Of a stretch of 64,000 bases of DNA, positions 16,416-25,184 are shown in pieces. The translations under genes were made by a program, and so were the position numbers. The stretch spans positions 62,001 through 126,000 of the forward strand of contig NZ_JQSG02000002.1 of NCBI RefSeq assembly GCF_000754095.2, given 5' to 3'. Numbering within the stretch: the stretch's first letter is position 1; the number at the start of each line of letters is the position of its first letter. The stretch is from Acidihalobacter prosperus. Its GTDB lineage: Bacteria > Pseudomonadota > Gammaproteobacteria > DSM-5130 > Acidihalobacteraceae. The notes under the pieces are model-generated. The model saw only the letters and a list, made by a program, of their open reading frames with translations. It did no database searches and was not told the DNA's origin.

Positions 16416-17223
16416 GGCTCGCCTCGCGCAGCGGTGCCGCCTTACCGCCAAGCGGCGTCTGCGCCAACAACCATTCCAACAGCTGCGCGTAGGCCTTGCT
16501 GCCCCGCGCCGACGGCTTCATCGTCGTCAACGGCTGACCGGCCCTGCTGGCCTCCCTGAATTGCGTGTCCACTGGGATTACGCCCGGCCAGATCTCATCA
16601 GGATGGTCTCCCCGCAGCTGCCGCAAGGTCTCGATCGATGCGCGGGTACGCCGGTCGAACAACGTGGGTACCAGCGTGACGTCCAAAGGACGCGTACGCG
16701 AACGCTGCACCATACCGACCGTGCGCAGCATCCTCTCCAGCCCCTTGAGCGCCAGAAATTCCGTCTGCACCGGCACCAGCAGATGCTGGCAGGCCGCCAG
16801 GGCATTCACCATCAACACGCCAAGCATCGGCGGGCAATCCATCAGCACCCATGAATAGCGGGACCGCAGCATGGCCAGGGATTCGGCAACGACCAGACCC
16901 ATGCCCTCGCGACCACCCAACTGCCGATCCAAGGTCGCCATGGCGGTGCTGGCGCAGAGCAGCGACACACCCTCGACCGAGGTGTCGACGGCCAGCTCGG
17001 CGGGATTGAGCGCCTGCCCCTGTGCACGGCGCTGAAATAAGGTATACAGGCCGTTTTCCGAGCCCTCCGGGTTGTAACCGAAATAGCTGGTCAACGAGCC
17101 GTGCGGATCGAGGTCGAGCAGCAGCACGGGCTCGCCGGCCCTCGCGAGCAAGCCGCCCAGACTGACCGTGGTGGTCGTCTTGCCCACTCCGCCCTTCTGA
17201 TTGGCCACTGCCACGATATTCAT
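16408..17223 (-). CDS. parC: ParC-like ParA/Soj family ATPase
   Basis: A 271-residue ParA/MinD-superfamily ATPase with the deviant Walker A NQKGGVGKTTTTVSLG near the N-terminus, then LLLDLDPHGSLTSYFG and WVLMDCPPMLGVLMVNAL. Within a che operon and next to parP it is best read as ParC, which recruits chemotaxis arrays to the cell pole, rather than a chromosome-partitioning ParA, since no ParB is present. The ATG overlaps the motD stop codon (ATGA), and the 3' end overlaps parP by 8 bases. Confidence 0.88.
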   Translation of the reverse strand: MNIVAVANQKGGVGKTTTTVSLGGLLARAGEPVLLLDLDPHGSLTSYFGYNPEGSENGLYTLFQRRAQGQALNPAELAVDTSVEGVSLLCASTAMATLDRQLGGREGMGLVVAESLAMLRSRYSWVLMDCPPMLGVLMVNALAACQHLLVPVQTEFLALKGLERMLRTVGMVQRSRTRPLDVTLVPTLFDRRTRASIETLRQLRGDHPDEIWPGVIPVDTQFREASRAGQPLTTMKPSARGSKAYAQLLEWLLAQTPLGGKAAPLREASRG

Positions 17224-18149
17224 TTCGCATTTTCCTTCACGGCGCCGTTTTGCGCGCCACGGCCAGGTCTTTGGAAGAGCGCGGGAGATCCGGCAGCTCC
17301 CGCCTGCTCCAGTGTTTTGCCGGAAGCCAGCACCACCAGATCCACGCGGCGATTCTGACTGCGACCGGCGGCCGTCGCATTGCTTGCAACGGGTCGGTAC
17401 TGCCCATAGCCCACCGCAGCCATTCGTTGCGGTGCGACGCCGAACTCCGCCATCAGACGCACCACCGACGCTGCGCGGGCGGCCGACAGTTCCCAGTTCG
17501 ACGGAAACTCGAGGCTGTGTATAGGTATATCGTCCGTAAAACCCTCAACCTGAATACGATTCGGCAACGGCGCCAGCGCCCTCGCCACTTCCTTGATGAT
17601 ACTGGTCGCGGACGACGGCATCTGGATGCTGCCGCTGGAGAACAGGAAATCCGTGTTGATCTTGATGTCGATCCAGAGCCGGTGGATGTTCACCGACACG
17701 AGTTTCTGATCAATGAGATTGCCCAGACGCCGTTGGATTTCCTTACCCATGGCCCGTATCGCCGCCTCGGTATTCGCCAGCTGCTCGTCCGGCGCCTGCG
17801 CCGAACGCAAGGCGGCCGCCTGGCGTGGCGGCAACACCGGGGCCGGCATCATGGTCTGAGGCAAACCCTTCATTTCCATGGGCGCAGGAAAATTTTGCAT
17901 CGGCGTGGTGGCCGGCGGTCCGGTGGCAGCCACCTTGCCGACCTGAATCGGATCCAACGAGTGAGGCACATTGTGGAACGCTGCCACCAAGGATTCCGAC
18001 AGCACGCGGTACTTGCCCACATTCACCGATGAAATCGCGTACATGACCACGAAAAATGCGAACAGCAGCGTGATGAAATCCGCATAGGAAACAAGCCAGC
18101 GCTCCAGATTTTCGTGTTCCGCCGCTTTTTTGCGCGATCGCCTGGCCAT
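17220..18149 (-). CDS. motD: flagellar stator protein MotD (MotB-type)
   Basis: A 309-residue MotB-family protein. A single transmembrane helix with the proton-accepting aspartate lies at WLVSYADFITLLFAFFVVMY. A long periplasmic linker leads to an OmpA-like peptidoglycan-binding domain (QVEGFTDDIPIHSLEFPSNW, then NRRVDLVVL) in the last ~130 residues. With MotC it forms a proton-driven stator. The start at 18149 has GAGGGAT seven bases upstream and gives the usual basic leader MARRSRKK. It follows motC by 24 bases. Confidence 0.93.
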   Translation of the reverse strand: MARRSRKKAAEHENLERWLVSYADFITLLFAFFVVMYAISSVNVGKYRVLSESLVAAFHNVPHSLDPIQVGKVAATGPPATTPMQNFPAPMEMKGLPQTMMPAPVLPPRQAAALRSAQAPDEQLANTEAAIRAMGKEIQRRLGNLIDQKLVSVNIHRLWIDIKINTDFLFSSGSIQMPSSATSIIKEVARALAPLPNRIQVEGFTDDIPIHSLEFPSNWELSAARAASVVRLMAEFGVAPQRMAAVGYGQYRPVASNATAAGRSQNRRVDLVVLASGKTLEQAGAAGSPALFQRPGRGAQNGAVKENAK

Positions 18150-18173
18150 CGCGCTATCCCTCGGCCATCCCAC

Positions 18174-18914
18174 TCATTGCACATACCCCTGCAGTTTCGC
18201 CTCGATGGCTCGCGGATTTTCGCCCTCGGCGATGGCGGCGAGCCCTTCGATGGTCATTTCACGCACCTGGCTTTGTCGATGGATAATGGATTTGAGCTTG
18301 TTGGCTATCGGCAGCAAGAACAGATTGGCGGCCCCGACACCGTAGATCGTCGCCACGAAGGCGACGGCGATGCCCGCACCCAGCTTGGACGGGTCCGCGA
18401 GATTTTCCATCACGTGGATCAGGCCCATCACCGCACCCAGGATGCCGACCGTGGGCGCATATCCGCCAGCCGCCTCGTAGACCTTGGCCGCATGCATCAA
18501 TTGCTCCTCCGCCGCATCGAGTTCGACTTCCAGCGCGCTGCGAATGGCCTCGGGCTCGCGTCCGTCGACCAGCATCTGCAGGCCCTTGCGCGCGAATGGC
18601 TCCTCCAGTTCATCCGAAACGCCTTCCAGCCCGAGCAGACCTTCGCGGCGCGCGACCTGGCACCATTCCACGATGGATTCGATCTGGCGCTCCGGCTCGA
18701 TCGACGGTGGCTTGAAAACCCACAATCCCATGCGTACCGCGCGCCAGAAAACCGGCAGCGGACTCTGCAACAACACCGCGCCGAGGGTGCCCCCCACCAC
18801 GATGATGAAAGCGGTCAACTGCAGGAGGGAGTCGATATGCCCTCCCTCGATAAAATTGCCGCCTATCACGGCACCCAGCGCAATCAGGATGCCCAGCAGG
18901 CTCAGTACGTCCAT
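18174..18914 (-). CDS. motC: flagellar stator protein MotC (MotA-type)
   Basis: A 246-residue MotA/TolQ/ExbB-family protein with four hydrophobic segments. Two are at the N-terminus (MDVLSLLGILIALGAVIGG and AFIIVVGGTLGAVLL) and two near residues 150-205, containing YAPTVGILGAVMGLIHVMEN and AVAFVATIYGVGAANLFLLP. The conserved prolines of the ion pathway are present. It pairs with MotD. The start is ATG 18914 with GGAG ten bases upstream. A 136-bp gap separates it from cheB. Confidence 0.93.
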   Translation of the reverse strand: MDVLSLLGILIALGAVIGGNFIEGGHIDSLLQLTAFIIVVGGTLGAVLLQSPLPVFWRAVRMGLWVFKPPSIEPERQIESIVEWCQVARREGLLGLEGVSDELEEPFARKGLQMLVDGREPEAIRSALEVELDAAEEQLMHAAKVYEAAGGYAPTVGILGAVMGLIHVMENLADPSKLGAGIAVAFVATIYGVGAANLFLLPIANKLKSIIHRQSQVREMTIEGLAAIAEGENPRAIEAKLQGYVQ

Positions 18915-19050
18915 CAATCATCGACTCCATCGGAGCGAGTGCCGTGAGCCACGGCGGAAGCCCCACTCGGCGGCTCCCGCCCCCGCAACGGTACGTCCAC
19001 GCCGGTACCGGCATGCACATCGCGGTGCGCCGCCTGGCCCTTCCCGGTCG

Positions 19051-20109
19051 TCAGAATGCGTCGACCAACGCTCTGCCGCATTCGTCCAGGCTCAGCACCC
19101 GATCCGTCAGACCGGCCTCGGCCACCGCGGCAGGCATGCCGTAGACGGTCGAACTGGCCTGGTCCTGGGACCATACGGTCGAACCGTTCTGTTTCATCAG
19201 CCGTGCACCTTCCCGTCCATCCGCCCCCATCCCCGTCAGAACGATGCCGAGATTACTGCCCGGGTTGGCGCGCTCGGCGGTGGAGAAGGTGACATCCACG
19301 CTGGGCCGGTAATGCAGCTCGGGAGGGCTCTGGCTGATACGCACACGCAACGCACCGGGGCTGCCTTCCACGCTCATCTGCAGGCCGCCCGGCGCCAGCA
19401 GCGCCACGCCTGGACGCAAGGCCGTCTGATCCTTGGCCTCGCGTACCTCTATCTTGCACAACCCGTTGAGACGTTCGGCGAATGCCGGCGTAAACGCGGC
19501 CGGCATATGCTGGATCAACAGCAGTGGCCGGCTGAAATCGGCCGGCAGGGCCGTGAGTACTTTCTGCAGCGCCACGGGGCCGCCGGTCGACGTGCCGATC
19601 AGCACCAGCCGGCATTGCGTCAGTTTGCCGATCCGGCCGTGCGGCGCCGGCGTTCGCACCGGCGCACGAACAGGCCGCGCGCCGGCCGTCCCGAGCGGGG
19701 GTGGCGCCGGCCGACGTCGCGCCAGCGTCTTGACGCGCTGGCAGAGCACGCGACCCACCTCCGTCCGATCCCGCGCGATTTCCTCGAACTGTTTGGGCAG
19801 GAAATCGGCCGCGCCGGCATCCAGCGCGTCCAGCGTCGCCTTCGCGCCTTCGTGCGTCAGCGAGGAAAACATCAGAATCGGCCGCGGATGACTGGCCATG
19901 ATCTGTCGCGCGGCGGAAATGCCGTCCATCACAGGCATCTCGATATCCATGGTCACGATGTCGGGCTTGTGCTCGGCCACGCTGGCCACCGCCTCTCGGC
20001 CATTGGTGGCGACCGCGACCACTTCGATTTCCGGATCGGATTCCAACATGCCACGCACGGCGCGCCGGAAGAAGGCGGAGTCGTCGACCACCAAAACACG
20101 TACTTTCAT
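19051..20109 (-). CDS. cheB: chemotaxis-specific methylesterase CheB
   Basis: A 352-residue protein: an N-terminal receiver domain with its phosphoacceptor in VTMDIEMPVMDG, a linker, and a C-terminal methylesterase domain. The catalytic Ser-His-Asp triad is visible in IGTSTGGP, LLIQHMPAAFT and LTGMGADGREGARLM. It removes methyl groups and deamidates glutamines on chemoreceptors, opposing CheR, once phosphorylated by CheA. The start at 20109 (MKVRVLVVDD) is chosen over one five codons upstream. It lies 43 bases after cheA. Confidence 0.96.
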   Translation of the reverse strand: MKVRVLVVDDSAFFRRAVRGMLESDPEIEVVAVATNGREAVASVAEHKPDIVTMDIEMPVMDGISAARQIMASHPRPILMFSSLTHEGAKATLDALDAGAADFLPKQFEEIARDRTEVGRVLCQRVKTLARRRPAPPPLGTAGARPVRAPVRTPAPHGRIGKLTQCRLVLIGTSTGGPVALQKVLTALPADFSRPLLLIQHMPAAFTPAFAERLNGLCKIEVREAKDQTALRPGVALLAPGGLQMSVEGSPGALRVRISQSPPELHYRPSVDVTFSTAERANPGSNLGIVLTGMGADGREGARLMKQNGSTVWSQDQASSTVYGMPAAVAEAGLTDRVLSLDECGRALVDAF

Positions 20110-20152
20110 TCTCAATCCTTGCAATCAGAGATGCCGATGCCGGGCATGGGGT

Positions 20153-22273
20153 TCAGGCCACCATTCCGCGTGAACGCATGAGTCCCGGCAAATCCAATAT
20201 CAGGGCCAGATGGCCGTCGCCTGTAATCGTCGCGCCGGCGTATCCGGGTACGTTGCGCAGCCCCGGCCCCAGCGGCTTGATGACGACCTCCTCCTGCCCC
20301 AGCAATTCGTCGACCACATAACCCACGCGTCGATTGTCGACATAGGCGACCACCACGTGCCCAAGCGGGTCGACGCCAGCGGCGCCCCGCCCGCCCTTGA
20401 GTCCCAGCCATTCGCCGAGGCGCACCAGCGGAAGCGCCTTGCCGCGCACCAGCACGACCTCGCGATTGTCGACGATCTTGGTCTGGGTAAGGTCCAGATC
20501 CAGAATTTCGCCGATCGAGCTGAGGGGAATGGCGAACGGACGCTGCCGGATCTTGACCATCAAGGTCGGCACGATCGCCAGCGTCAACGGCAGGCGAATG
20601 CGAATGAGCGTGCCTCTGCCTAGCACCGAATCGATTTCGATGGCGCCATTGAGTCCGGCAATCCGCGTCTTGACCACATCCATGCCGACCCCGCGCCCGG
20701 AAACGTCGGAGACCTGTTCCTTGGTGGAGAACCCGGGCCGGAAAATCAGATCGAAGGATTCAGTGTCGGTCATCCGCTGCGCGAGGGTTTCGTCTATGAG
20801 CCCTTTCTCGATCGCCTTGGCACGCAGGACCGACGCATCCATGCCCTTGCCGTCGTCTTCGATCACCAGGAGAATATGGTCGCCCTGCTGCGCGGCCGAC
20901 AGCACCAGGCGCCCCTTGGGCGGCTTGCCCTGGGCACGGCGGTCTTCCGGCATTTCGATGCCATGGTCGACGGAATTCCGCACCAGGTGGACCAGTGGAT
21001 CGGCCAACGCCTCCACGAGATTCTTGTCGAGCTCGGTCTCCTCGCCACGCAGTTCGAGATCCACTTCCTTCTTCAGGCTCTTGGCCAGGTCGCGCACCAC
21101 GCGGGGGAAACGGCCAAACACCTTTTTGATCGGCTGCATGCGCGTGTGCATGACCGCCACCTGGAGATCCGTGGTTACCAGCTCGAGGCTGGAAATCGCA
21201 CCGGCCACGGTTTCATCCTTGATTTGCGTACCCAGGGTCACCAGGCGGTTGCGCACCAGCACCAGCTCCCCGACCAGATTCATGATGTCGTCCAGTCGCT
21301 TGACATCAACACGCACGGTACTTTCCGCCGCAGGCGCCGCGGCTGCCGGTGCCGGGGCGCGGGCGGTTGGCGCGGGTGCGGCACCCTTGGCCGTTTGCCT
21401 GGACGCGTCTCCGGTCTCTTCCTTCGGCACCACCGTTGCGGCTGGAGCGGGTTCCGGCTCGGCCGCCACTTCGGGTTTCGCAGGCACCGTATCCTGCGAC
21501 GCAATCACACCCGCCTTTTGACCCGGAGAAGCCCCTTTGCCATAAAGCTGATCGAGCAAGGCATCGAACTCGGCCTCGCTGATCTCGTCGTTATCGGCGG
21601 CCGCGGCGCCGGGTGCCGGGGTCGGCGTAGCGGGCGGCGGTGCACTCACGGCACCGGTATGCTTGCCCTGACCATGCAGTTGATCCAGCAGCGCCTCGAA
21701 TTCGTCGTCGGAAATTTCGTCGCTGGCCGCTGCGCCGGACGCAGGCTCCGACGGCATCTCGCCCGTCGCATCGAGCATGGCCTCGAAGGCGGCATCCGCA
21801 TCGTCGCCGGAGGCCGGCGGATCGACATCGGCCGGCGGCTCCGGGGGGGCAGCTTCCACACGCTGCGCGCCGCCGGCCGGCGAAACGCCCGCGACCAGAT
21901 CCGCAAGACGACGCATGAGTTCGTCTTCGGCCGGCTCCGGCGCGACACCGCCACGCAGGTTGTCGAACATCACGTTCAACGCATCGAGCACGGCGAGGAT
22001 GACGTCCATGAGGTCGCCGTCCACCGTGCGCTCACCCTGGCGCAATTGATTGAACACGTCCTCGGCGTGATGGCACACGTCAACCAGCGGCGTGAGTGCC
22101 AGAAAACCGGCGCCGCCCTTGATCGTATGGAAACCGCGAAAAATCGCGTTGAGCAGATCGGCATCCGCTGGATTCTGCTCAAGCTCGAGCAATTGCCCGC
22201 CGAGCCCGTCGAGGATCTCGCCGGCCTCGACCAGGAAATCCTGCAGCAGTTCGTCGTCAGCACCCATGCTCAT
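20153..22273 (-). CDS. cheA: chemotaxis histidine kinase CheA
   Basis: A 706-residue CheA. The N-terminal HPt domain has its phosphorylated His49 in FHTIKGGAGF. Residues 110-320 form a long Ala/Pro-rich linker holding two near-identical motifs, DEISDDEFEALLDQLHGQG (185-203) and DEISEAEFDALLDQLYGKG (229-247). Then come dimerisation, kinase (LVRNSVDHGIEMPEDR, DDGKGMD) and CheW-like regulatory domains. A recognisable P2 domain is not apparent. The linker motifs resemble the localisation (LID) segment through which ParP holds CheA. CheA passes phosphate to CheY and CheB. AGGAGA lies 5 bases before the ATG. Confidence 0.96.
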   Translation of the reverse strand: MSMGADDELLQDFLVEAGEILDGLGGQLLELEQNPADADLLNAIFRGFHTIKGGAGFLALTPLVDVCHHAEDVFNQLRQGERTVDGDLMDVILAVLDALNVMFDNLRGGVAPEPAEDELMRRLADLVAGVSPAGGAQRVEAAPPEPPADVDPPASGDDADAAFEAMLDATGEMPSEPASGAAASDEISDDEFEALLDQLHGQGKHTGAVSAPPPATPTPAPGAAAADNDEISEAEFDALLDQLYGKGASPGQKAGVIASQDTVPAKPEVAAEPEPAPAATVVPKEETGDASRQTAKGAAPAPTARAPAPAAAAPAAESTVRVDVKRLDDIMNLVGELVLVRNRLVTLGTQIKDETVAGAISSLELVTTDLQVAVMHTRMQPIKKVFGRFPRVVRDLAKSLKKEVDLELRGEETELDKNLVEALADPLVHLVRNSVDHGIEMPEDRRAQGKPPKGRLVLSAAQQGDHILLVIEDDGKGMDASVLRAKAIEKGLIDETLAQRMTDTESFDLIFRPGFSTKEQVSDVSGRGVGMDVVKTRIAGLNGAIEIDSVLGRGTLIRIRLPLTLAIVPTLMVKIRQRPFAIPLSSIGEILDLDLTQTKIVDNREVVLVRGKALPLVRLGEWLGLKGGRGAAGVDPLGHVVVAYVDNRRVGYVVDELLGQEEVVIKPLGPGLRNVPGYAGATITGDGHLALILDLPGLMRSRGMVA

Positions 22274-22332
22274 GTCGTCTCCTGGGCCCTTTGGGGAATA
22301 TGGTTATCATGCGTGCGGCCCGCGCACGACGT

Positions 22333-23109
22333 TCAGAAGCCCAGGCTGGAGAGCAGGTCATCGACTTCGTCCTGCCCGCTCACGATACCTGCCTTGTCCA
22401 CGCCGGGAACGGCGGGGCCGAAACCCTTGCCGCTGGATTCGTCGGCTGGCGTTTCAGCAACCTGCTTGCCCTCCATCTTCAGAAGGCGCTCGCTCGCCAC
22501 CTTGACGATACCGACCAGACCCTCCTCGACCTCCTGCACCAGTTCGATCACCCTGCGGATCACCTGACCGGTGAGATCCTGGAAGTCCTGAGCCATCATC
22601 ACATCCGAAAGCTGAGTGGAAACGGCCGAAATTTGTTGTTTGACATCGGCCAGAAAGTCGTCCAGAGACCCGCCCAGCTCACGGAACTCCTCCACGCTCA
22701 ACTCCCGCCGCTTAAACTTGGACCAGCCCTCGGAAAGGGACTCGGCACGCTGGCTCAGCTCCGTCAGGCGCGGCATGCTGTCTTCGATCGCGTTCAGTGT
22801 GCGATGCGCCGCCTGCTCTGTCAGCGTAACGACATAACTGAGCCTTTCTTTAGCGTTGGGGATTTCCTCATGCGTGATTTCGATCACCCGCGAGTCGAGC
22901 CGGAAATTGTTCAGTGCCTCGTGCAGATCGCGCGTGAGCCGCCCCAACTCGTTGAAAAGCGTTCGATCCTGTTGCACGCCCAGCGATGACAGCAAATCGC
23001 CGACCGGTCCTTCGTCGCCAGCTTCCAGGGCGGACACGAGCAGGCGCGCCAGCACCAGTCGGTCGTCGTTGCCCGGTCCACCCTGCTTGTCGTCCTCGTT
23101 CTTATCCAC
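22333..23109 (-). CDS. cheZ: CheY-P phosphatase CheZ
   Basis: A 258-residue, largely helical protein. The catalytic glutamine region MMAQDFQDLTGQVIRRVIEL and the C-terminal CheY-binding peptide DEVDDLLSSLGF are both present. CheZ dephosphorylates CheY-P to end the signal. The start is a GTG at 23109, preceded by GGGAGAG. It lies between cheY and cheA, as in other polar gammaproteobacteria. Confidence 0.94.
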   Translation of the reverse strand: MDKNEDDKQGGPGNDDRLVLARLLVSALEAGDEGPVGDLLSSLGVQQDRTLFNELGRLTRDLHEALNNFRLDSRVIEITHEEIPNAKERLSYVVTLTEQAAHRTLNAIEDSMPRLTELSQRAESLSEGWSKFKRRELSVEEFRELGGSLDDFLADVKQQISAVSTQLSDVMMAQDFQDLTGQVIRRVIELVQEVEEGLVGIVKVASERLLKMEGKQVAETPADESSGKGFGPAVPGVDKAGIVSGQDEVDDLLSSLGF

Positions 23110-23133
23110 GGCTGCGTCTCTCCCGTATCCGCC

Positions 23134-23520
23134 TCAACCTTCGATTCGCTCAAAAATCTTGTCGATCTTTTCCTTGAGCGTCTCAGCGGAAAAGGGTTTG
23201 ACCACATATCCGTTAACGCCGGCCTGCGCCGCCTCGACGATCTGATCGCGGCGTGCCTCGGCCGTCACCATCAGCACCGGCAGCTTGGCCAGCTTCGGAT
23301 CGGCGCGCACGGCCTTGAGCAGCTCGATGCCTGGCATGATCGGCATGTTCCAGTCCGTCACCAGAAAATCGAATTTCCCCGATTGCAACATCGGCAGCGC
23401 CGTGCTGCCATCGTCGGCCTCGGCTGTATTATTGAAACCCAGCTCTCGCAGCAGGTTTTTGATGATGCGCCGCATCGTGGAAAAATCGTCCACGATGAGA
23501 ATCTGCATGTTCTTATCCAC
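23134..23520 (-). CDS. cheY: chemotaxis response regulator CheY
   Basis: A 128-residue stand-alone receiver domain with the acidic pair in [12 protein letters not shown], phosphoacceptor in [13 protein letters not shown], the T/S in VLMVTAEA and the lysine in GYVVKPFS. CheY-P binds FliM and FliN to change motor rotation. The start is GTG 23520 because AAGGAG lies seven bases upstream; the ATG four codons later has no site. It follows fliA by 45 bases. Confidence 0.96.
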   Translation of the reverse strand: MDKNMQILIVDDFSTMRRIIKNLLRELGFNNTAEADDGSTALPMLQSGKFDFLVTDWNMPIMPGIELLKAVRADPKLAKLPVLMVTAEARRDQIVEAAQAGVNGYVVKPFSAETLKEKIDKIFERIEG

Positions 23521-23565
23521 GAAAACACTCCTTGAGATTCAACCTGCCTAACCCCGGCGGCACCA

Positions 23566-24291
23566 TCAGGTCCGCCAGTCGACCATCCTCGCCCGCAACC
23601 GCATCAGTGCCTGGCTGTGGATCTGTGACACTCTCGATTCCGACACGCCCAGCACCTCCCCGATTTCGCGCAAGTTCAGTTCCTCGTCATAATACAGCGA
23701 CAGCACCAGGGCCTCGCGTTCCGGCAACGAGCCGATCGTCCTGGCCAGCGCCTGCCGGAAACGCTCGCCCGAGAGCTGATCGAACGGCCCGGACATTCGC
23801 GCATCCCCGGTACGGGCGCCATCGTGCCCGTCCTCATCCTCACCGTCGCCGAAGGCCTCCTCGAAGCTGAAGACCTGATACCCCGTCGCTTCGCGCAGCA
23901 GCCGGTGGTATTCCTCCAGCGACACGCCCATCTCGCTGGCGACTTCAGTCGCGCGGGCGGCGCGCCCGAGCCGATTTTCGACCGTTCTGAGCGCAGACGA
24001 TATTTCACGCGCCTTGCGATGCACGGAGCGCGGCGCCCAATCGTTTCGACGCACCTCGTCGAGCATGGCGCCGCGCACGCGGATACCCGCATAGGTTTCG
24101 AAGCTCGCACCCTGCCCGGCATTGTAATGCTTCGCCGCCTCGATCAAACCGACGATTCCCGTCTGCACCAGATCGTCCAGCTGCACGTTCGGCGGCAGGC
24201 GGTGAATCAGGTGGTAGGCGATCCGCTTGACCATGGGGGCATGCTCGGCCACCAGGCGGTCGACATCGGCGGCCTCGCGCACAGGGTACAT
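23566..24291 (-). CDS. fliA: flagellar sigma factor FliA (sigma-28)
   Basis: A 241-residue sigma-70-family protein of the FliA type. Region 2 includes HAPMVKRIAYHLIHRLPPNV and LDDLVQTGIVGLIEAAKHY; region 4 includes LPEREALVLSLYYDEELNLR and a GVSESRVSQIHSQAL helix-turn-helix. It recognises the TAAA-N15-GCCGATAA elements found here before fliC, flgM and cheV and is inhibited by FlgM. The ATG at 24291 lies 2 bases after the fleN stop, indicating coupled translation. Confidence 0.95.
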   Translation of the reverse strand: MYPVREAADVDRLVAEHAPMVKRIAYHLIHRLPPNVQLDDLVQTGIVGLIEAAKHYNAGQGASFETYAGIRVRGAMLDEVRRNDWAPRSVHRKAREISSALRTVENRLGRAARATEVASEMGVSLEEYHRLLREATGYQVFSFEEAFGDGEDEDGHDGARTGDARMSGPFDQLSGERFRQALARTIGSLPEREALVLSLYYDEELNLREIGEVLGVSESRVSQIHSQALMRLRARMVDWRT

Positions 24292-24293
24292 AT

Positions 24294-25184
24294 TCAATCC
24301 GCCCACTGCAGGTCGGCAGGCGCCGGCGCATGCACCAGACGCTCCACGAAAAACTCCAGATGCCCACGCGAACCCATCTGCCTGGGTAGATTATCGGCCT
24401 TGGCTGCCAGATTCTTGAATGCCCTGCCGGCCGGACCGCCAGGATAGAGCTCGACTACCGCCGCCTGGCGCTGCACCGCCTGCCGCAGCAGCGGGTCTTC
24501 GGGCACGGCGCCGAAATAATGCAGGGTCACATCGAGAAAACGGCTGCACACCGCCGCCATCTTGCGGTACAGGGCGCTGCCCTCCTGCTCGTCGCGAACG
24601 CGATTGGCCAGCACGTGGAAGCGCTCGATCTGATGTTCGCGGCTGAGCACCTTGATCAGTGCGTAGGCATCGGTCATCGAAGCAGGCTCGTCGCAGACGA
24701 CCACGATCACGTCCTGAGCCGCGCGCGTGTAACTGACCACGTCCTCCGAAATACCCGCAGGCGTATCGACGATCAGCACGTCCAAGGGCAGGCTCAATTC
24801 GCTGAAGGCGCGAATCAGACCGGCATGTTCCGCCTGGGTGAGATCGGCCATGTGCGAAATGCCGGACGCCGCCGGCACCACGTGTATGCCGCGTGGGCCG
24901 CTGACCAGAATCTCGTCGAGCGTGCATTCACCGCTCATCACGTGGGAAAGATTGACCCTCGGCTGCAGGCCCAGCATGACGTCCACATTGGCAAGACCGA
25001 GATCGGCGTCCATGAGCATGACCTCGCGGCCGCGACCCGCCAGCGCCACTGCGAGATTGACGGATACGTTGGTCTTGCCGACGCCGCCCTTGCCGCTGGC
25101 CACCGCCATCACCCGCACCGGCCGCGACTCGCGCACGCGCTTCAAGCCTTCGGCCTGGTCCACCGCCTCACCCGACATAAGCAT
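24294..25184 (-). CDS. fleN: flagellar number regulator FleN (FlhG), MinD-like ATPase
   Basis: A 296-residue MinD/ParA-type ATPase with deviant Walker A SGKGGVGKTNVSVNLA, EVMLMDADLGLANVDVMLG and VLIVDTPAGISEDVVSYT. FleN limits flagellar number, binds FleQ to dampen transcription and works against FlhF at the pole. Its 5' end overlaps flhF by 17 bases and its 3' end almost touches fliA. Confidence 0.94.
   Translation of the reverse strand: MLMSGEAVDQAEGLKRVRESRPVRVMAVASGKGGVGKTNVSVNLAVALAGRGREVMLMDADLGLANVDVMLGLQPRVNLSHVMSGECTLDEILVSGPRGIHVVPAASGISHMADLTQAEHAGLIRAFSELSLPLDVLIVDTPAGISEDVVSYTRAAQDVIVVVCDEPASMTDAYALIKVLSREHQIERFHVLANRVRDEQEGSALYRKMAAVCSRFLDVTLHYFGAVPEDPLLRQAVQRQAAVVELYPGGPAGRAFKNLAAKADNLPRQMGSRGHLEFFVERLVHAPAPADLQWAD

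Noticed and set aside
16408-17223. ParA-family gene as evidence for a plasmid or chromosome partition locus
   Set aside because: No parB or parS-like cluster is present and the gene is embedded between motD and a ParP-like CheW-domain gene, so ParC is the better reading.
18941-19012. Short palindromes (GCCGTG-AGC-CACGGC and GCCGGTACCGGC) between cheB and motC
   Set aside because: Each is short and in GC-rich DNA where such symmetry is common; there is no T-run or promoter element nearby.
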